The translations under genes were made by a program, and so were the position numbers. The notes under the pieces were generated by a model. That model worked only from the letters and a program-made list of their open reading frames with translations, was not told the DNA's origin and made no database searches. Shown here in pieces: positions 7,783-10,335 of a DNA stretch of 10,335 nucleotides. Numbering within the stretch: position 1 is the first letter of the stretch; every line of letters begins with the position of its first letter. The DNA is from JASJHI01 sp033791105 (GTDB lineage: Bacteria > Actinomycetota > Acidimicrobiia > Acidimicrobiales > Ilumatobacteraceae), in NCBI GenBank assembly GCA_033791105.1, contig JASJHI010000276.1, positions 1 to 10,335 on the forward strand, in the 5' to 3' direction.

Positions 7783-8229
7783 TCAGCGAGCCTTCGCGTC
7801 GGCGAACTCGAGGGGCGACGGCGACTGCGCGCCATGCGGGTGATCGGGACCGGCGTAGACCTTCAGCTTGGTGAGCTGCTGGCGGCCGAGCGGACCCTTC
7901 GGCAGCATGCCCTTGACCGACTTGCGGACCGCGTCGGCAGGCTTTCGTGCGTGCAGATGGGCGTACGACTCGGACTTGATGCCGCCCGGGTAGCCGCTGT
8001 GGCGGTACTTGATGGTGCGCTCGGCCTTGCCCGCCGTCATCACGACCTTGTCGGCGTTGATGATGATGACGTGGTCGCCGGTGTCCATGTTCGGGGTGTA
8101 GATCGGCTTGTGCTTGCCGCGCAGGAGGCGTGCGACCTCGGTGCAGAGCCGGCCGAGAACCAGCCCCTCCGCGTCGACGACGTGCCACTCGCGCTCGATG
8201 TTGCTTGCCTTGGGGGTGTACGTAGCCAT
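7783..8229 (-). CDS. rplM: 50S ribosomal protein L13
   Basis: 148 residues, normal for L13, an early-assembling large-subunit protein. The conserved body is complete: WHVVDAEGLVLGRL (15-28), LLRGKHKPIYTPNMDTGD (35-52), HSGYPGG (77-83), GMLPK (107-111) and KLKVYAGPDHPHGAQ (121-135). The start at 8227-8229 has an AGAGAG element about seven bases upstream. It is the first gene after the promoter at 8308-8336 and heads the run rplM-rpsI-glmM-glmS-acpS-acyl-CoA synthetase. It is divergent from the cyclic-di-GMP gene, with which it shares the upstream region. Confidence 0.97.
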   Translation of the reverse strand: MATYTPKASNIEREWHVVDAEGLVLGRLCTEVARLLRGKHKPIYTPNMDTGDHVIIINADKVVMTAGKAERTIKYRHSGYPGGIKSESYAHLHARKPADAVRKSVKGMLPKGPLGRQQLTKLKVYAGPDHPHGAQSPSPLEFADAKAR

Positions 8230-8270
8230 TGCGGACTCTCTGTCGAGTTCTGGGTCGAATCTGGGGTCGG

Positions 8271-8291
8271 GCGGGTGACCTGAGGTCCCGC
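8271..8291 (-). promoter_or_regulatory. hairpin in the rplM mRNA leader
   Basis: GCGGG (8271-8275) pairs with CCCGC (8287-8291) and ACC (8278-8280) with GGT (8284-8286), leaving a three-base loop and a two-base bulge (8276-8277). If transcription starts near 8301, as the promoter placement suggests, this stem lies at the 5' end of a leader of about 70 bases. L13 operon leaders that bind the ribosomal protein are known in other bacteria, but I cannot match this one to a described family; the regulatory role is inference. Confidence 0.3.
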
Positions 8292-8307
8292 ACCGGGGAA
8301 CCGTGAA

Positions 8308-8336
8308 ATGATACGGCCGTCTCCACCACGTGCCAA
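8308..8336 (-). promoter_or_regulatory. sigma-70-type promoter of the rplM cluster
   Basis: Read on the minus strand, TTGGCA (8336-8331) matches four of the six bases of the -35 consensus TTGACA, including the TTG and the final A. It is separated by exactly 17 bases from TATCAT (8313-8308), which matches TATAAT at five of six. The predicted start is near 8301, giving a leader of roughly 70 bases before the rplM ATG. Such a good match in otherwise very GC-rich DNA, upstream of a ribosomal-protein gene, makes a main housekeeping promoter likely. Confidence 0.72.
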
Positions 8337-8465
8337 CGCGTCGCGTCGCTGTCTCTCGGTTCGCACGCCGCCGAATAGAGTGGCCCGATCGGTGCCGAAC
8401 AGGATTTCGACTTCGAGAGCGGGGATGTCGAGCTTCTCCGCGCGGTCATTTCCAACGTCAGCGCG

Positions 8466-10118
8466 ATGGTTGCGCTGATCCGCCCGGACGGCACGATCCG
8501 ATCGATCAACCGGGCTGCGATCAGGGCACTCGGCCACGCCGCGGAGGCAGTGGCCGGCGAGCCGTTCGCCGACTTCCTCCACGTCGACGACCGTGACCGC
8601 GTCGTCGAGGCGATGCGCCGGAACGGCACTTCCAGCCCGGTCACGCTCGATGCGCGCTTTCTGCGCAGTGACGGATCCTCGATCCTCTGCGAGTTCACGG
8701 TGACCGACATGATCGACGACCCGGTCGTCCGGTCGTTCGTCGTCAACGCCCAGGTCTCCGCAGCGCTACTCGATGCGCGAAATCGGATCGACTTCCTCGC
8801 CTTGCACGACAGCCGCACGGGTCTCCTCAACCGTGATGGCTTCATGAAGCAGGCCCGCGATCTCATCGTGCCGGGGAGCGGACTCGGCATTCTGCTGATC
8901 GACATCGTCAAGTTCCGCTCGGTGAACGAGCTCTACGGCGAACCGATCGGTGATGCTGTGCTCGCGGAGATCGCCACGCGCATCGACCGGATCCGTTTGT
9001 CCGATCTCGTCACCGCCCGCTTCGGCGCGGACGAGTTCGTGGTCGCCCTGCGCGCCGACCAGGAGGATGCGCTCGCGGAACTGCGCGAACGCGTCGAGCG
9101 CGACCTTGCGCTCCCGATCAGCGTCGGGGTGCATGAGGTCAACGTCGGCATCCGCACGGCAACAGCGTTCGAACCCCGGCCGCGCGAACTCGACGCGCTC
9201 CTCGTCAATGTCAGCAATCAGCTGACGGGCATCAAGGGGCACAGCGAGGCCGATCGGCCGGGCATCTCACACCAGGCGATCGACGAGCGACGCCGACAAC
9301 TCGACCAGCTCCGCGGCGCGCTGGCCGACGGAGCGATCCAACCCCACTTCCAACCGATCGTCGACCCGGACGGCATGGTCCTCGCCGTCGAGGCGTTGGT
9401 CCGGTGGCAGCGGCCGCAACGGGCGACCCTCGGTGTGCGCGACATTCTCCCACTCGCCCAACTCGCGGGGCTCGCCGAGGCGGTCGACGATCAGGTGCTC
9501 GAGCTGTCCCTCGAGTTCGCTCGCGAACTCTCATCGGCTGGGTATCCCCACATCAAGGTGCACGTCAACGTCGACCCGAAGGTCATCGCACAGCCGGCGT
9601 TCGGCGGCTCCTTCCTCAAGCGTTGCGTCGGGGCCGGCGCGGATCCGTCACAGATCGTCGTCGAGATCACCGAGAACGACCTGCTCGCCCCCGGGCCATC
9701 CGCGCTCGCCAACCTGCAGCAGCTGCGCGTCGCCGGCACTCGCGTCTCGATCGACGACTTCGGTACGGGCTACTCGAGTCTCGCCCACCTGCTCGAACTG
9801 CCGGTCGACGGCGTGAAGATCGATCAGCGATTCGTCGCCGGGATCGACGTCGACCCGGCGGCGACCAATCTCACCACTGCGATCATCGGGCTCAGCGAGA
9901 GCCTCCGCCTCGAGTGTGTGGCCGAGGGTGTCGAGCAGCCGTATCAGGTCAAACGGCTCACCCAGCTGGGCTGTCGGGCATTCCAGGGCTGGCTGTTCTC
10001 CCCCGCCGTCCCCGGCGAGGAGATCTTCGACATGCTGCCGAGACTCAGCCCGACGGTCAAAAGCACGCCCGCATCCGTTCCCACCGAACCGGATCGAACC
10101 TCGAGCCCGGCGAGTTAG
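8466..10118 (+). CDS. PAS-GGDEF-EAL cyclic-di-GMP signalling protein
   Basis: From the first ATG the product has 550 residues, with no membrane segment, so it is probably cytosolic. Order: PAS-like sensor (before residue 1 to about 100); diguanylate-cyclase domain (about 108-258) with D146, N154 and D163 kept but signature G187-A188-DEF instead of GGDEF; EAL phosphodiesterase domain (about 280-527). EAL residues look complete: EALVRW (309-314), N368, VVEITEN (398-404), DDFGTGYSSL (430-439), K451, AEGVE (486-490) and Q507 in FQGWLFS. GGDEF enzymes make c-di-GMP and EAL enzymes cut it to pGpG; the pattern suggests that hydrolysis is retained and the GGDEF half is weakened or regulatory. The Ser/Pro/Thr-rich tail (528-550) looks disordered. 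The start is uncertain: coding clearly continues upstream (LLRAVISNVSA precedes M1), and the frame is open to a TAG at 8376-8378 without an ATG, GTG or TTG. An alternative is a non-canonical ATC at 8388 or a frameshift. Confidence 0.92.
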   Translation: MVALIRPDGTIRSINRAAIRALGHAAEAVAGEPFADFLHVDDRDRVVEAMRRNGTSSPVTLDARFLRSDGSSILCEFTVTDMIDDPVVRSFVVNAQVSAALLDARNRIDFLALHDSRTGLLNRDGFMKQARDLIVPGSGLGILLIDIVKFRSVNELYGEPIGDAVLAEIATRIDRIRLSDLVTARFGADEFVVALRADQEDALAELRERVERDLALPISVGVHEVNVGIRTATAFEPRPRELDALLVNVSNQLTGIKGHSEADRPGISHQAIDERRRQLDQLRGALADGAIQPHFQPIVDPDGMVLAVEALVRWQRPQRATLGVRDILPLAQLAGLAEAVDDQVLELSLEFARELSSAGYPHIKVHVNVDPKVIAQPAFGGSFLKRCVGAGADPSQIVVEITENDLLAPGPSALANLQQLRVAGTRVSIDDFGTGYSSLAHLLELPVDGVKIDQRFVAGIDVDPAATNLTTAIIGLSESLRLECVAEGVEQPYQVKRLTQLGCRAFQGWLFSPAVPGEEIFDMLPRLSPTVKSTPASVPTEPDRTSSPAS

Positions 10119-10122
10119 CGCG

Positions 10123-10142
10123 GTTCAGCCGCTCGGCTGAAC
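10123..10142. terminator. perfect hairpin after the c-di-GMP gene
   Basis: Bases 10123-10130 (GTTCAGCC) and 10135-10142 (GGCTGAAC) form a perfect 8-bp stem with a GCTC loop, four bases past the TAG stop and inside a gap between convergent genes. No T-run follows, as is common for terminators in high-GC actinobacteria. Position and symmetry suggest a terminator, possibly acting on both strands. Confidence 0.5.
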
Positions 10143-10196
10143 ATCGGCGTCAGGTGTCATCGAGGCGCTGGATCTTCAGCGGGAGACCAATCCAAT

Positions 10197-10211
10197 CCGT
10201 GCCTGGCACGG
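10197..10211. terminator. short palindrome downstream of truA
   Basis: CCGTGCC and GGCACGG (10197-10203 and 10205-10211) are exact inverted repeats around one central base; as RNA this would fold as a six-pair stem with a three-base loop. It lies 44 bases past the truA stop on the minus strand. There is no U-run, so a terminator role for truA is plausible but unproven; a protein-binding palindrome is the alternative. Confidence 0.3.
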
Positions 10212-10255
10212 CTCCATCACATCGCCGACCGAGAAGCCAACGGATCGGGGCACGA

Positions 10256-10335
10256 TCAGGCGTCCCAGCGCTCACCGGTGTAGTCGACCGACCAGAGGAC
10301 GAGGCCGGTCGGCGGCGCAACCTGCCCAGCGGCCT
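10256..10335 (-). CDS. truA: tRNA pseudouridine synthase A, C-terminal end (partial)
   Basis: Only the last 25 codons and the TGA stop (10256-10258) lie in the window; the rest is beyond the right edge. The visible peptide has the family's C-terminal pattern, with GQVAPPTGLVLWSVDY corresponding to the Ala-Pro-x-x-Gly-Leu-x-Leu-x-x-Val-x-Tyr ending of TruA. TruA isomerises uridines 38-40 in the tRNA anticodon stem. The identification is supported by position: truA is commonly just upstream of rplM on the same strand in actinobacteria. Here the two are on the same strand but separated by about 2 kb holding the c-di-GMP gene. Confidence 0.75.
   Translation of the reverse strand, partial: AAGQVAPPTGLVLWSVDYTGERWDA

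Noticed and set aside
7752..7835. Longer N-terminus for S9 starting at 7835
   Set aside because: It would overlap rplM by 53 bases and add 28 residues unlike S9; the ATG at 7751 gives the normal family length.
7751..8911. 386-residue minus-strand frame covering rplM, its promoter and the start of the c-di-GMP gene
   Set aside because: It overlaps rplM in another frame and runs antisense to the PAS/GGDEF gene; its composition is Arg/Ser-rich and meaningless.
1..10335. Mobile elements, phage genes, CRISPR arrays, toxin-antitoxin or defence genes, tRNA/rRNA
   Set aside because: I looked on both strands and found no transposase motif, repeat array, cloverleaf or integrase-type feature; the window is mainly core-genome.

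Overview
The window is a GC-rich chromosomal segment from what looks like a high-GC actinobacterium, most likely from the Acidimicrobiia/Ilumatobacter side of the phylum. This rests on the strong G/C bias at third codon positions, the gene order truA - rplM - rpsI - glmM - glmS - acpS (an actinobacterial-type neighbourhood) and the unusual form of GlmS. The taxonomic placement is inference; no rRNA gene is present to settle it.

Layout from left to right. Bases 1-239 hold the 3' end of an unrecognised plus-strand gene entering from outside. A short convergent gap follows. From 8229 down to 392 the minus strand carries one long collinear cluster, in transcription order: rplM (L13), rpsI (S9), glmM (phosphoglucosamine mutase), an oversized glmS-like gene (1116 residues against about 610 for the usual enzyme), acpS (holo-ACP synthase) and an acyl-CoA synthetase of the FadD type. 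Gaps are 15-102 bases. A near-consensus sigma-70-type promoter with a 17-base spacer (8308-8336) lies upstream of rplM, with a small hairpin in the presumed leader.

From about 8380 to 10118 the plus strand carries a PAS-GGDEF-EAL cyclic-di-GMP protein, divergent from rplM and convergent with truA, whose last 25 codons are seen on the minus strand at the right edge (10256-10335). This signalling gene therefore sits between truA and rplM, which are usually adjacent in actinobacteria. Hairpins at 10123-10142 and 10197-10211 lie in the convergent gap.

Functionally, the cluster joins ribosomal proteins to UDP-GlcNAc precursor synthesis (GlmS makes glucosamine-6-P, GlmM converts it to glucosamine-1-P) and to carrier-protein and fatty-acid activation (AcpS, FadD). 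All of these are growth-linked tasks.

Most of the window is core metabolism. The points worth a second look are the enlarged GlmS, with a large insert inside the glutaminase domain and about 186 residues beyond the normal C-terminus, and the c-di-GMP gene, which has a GADEF signature, an intact EAL site and no canonical start codon where its PAS domain begins. I saw no mobile element, CRISPR array, tRNA or rRNA.
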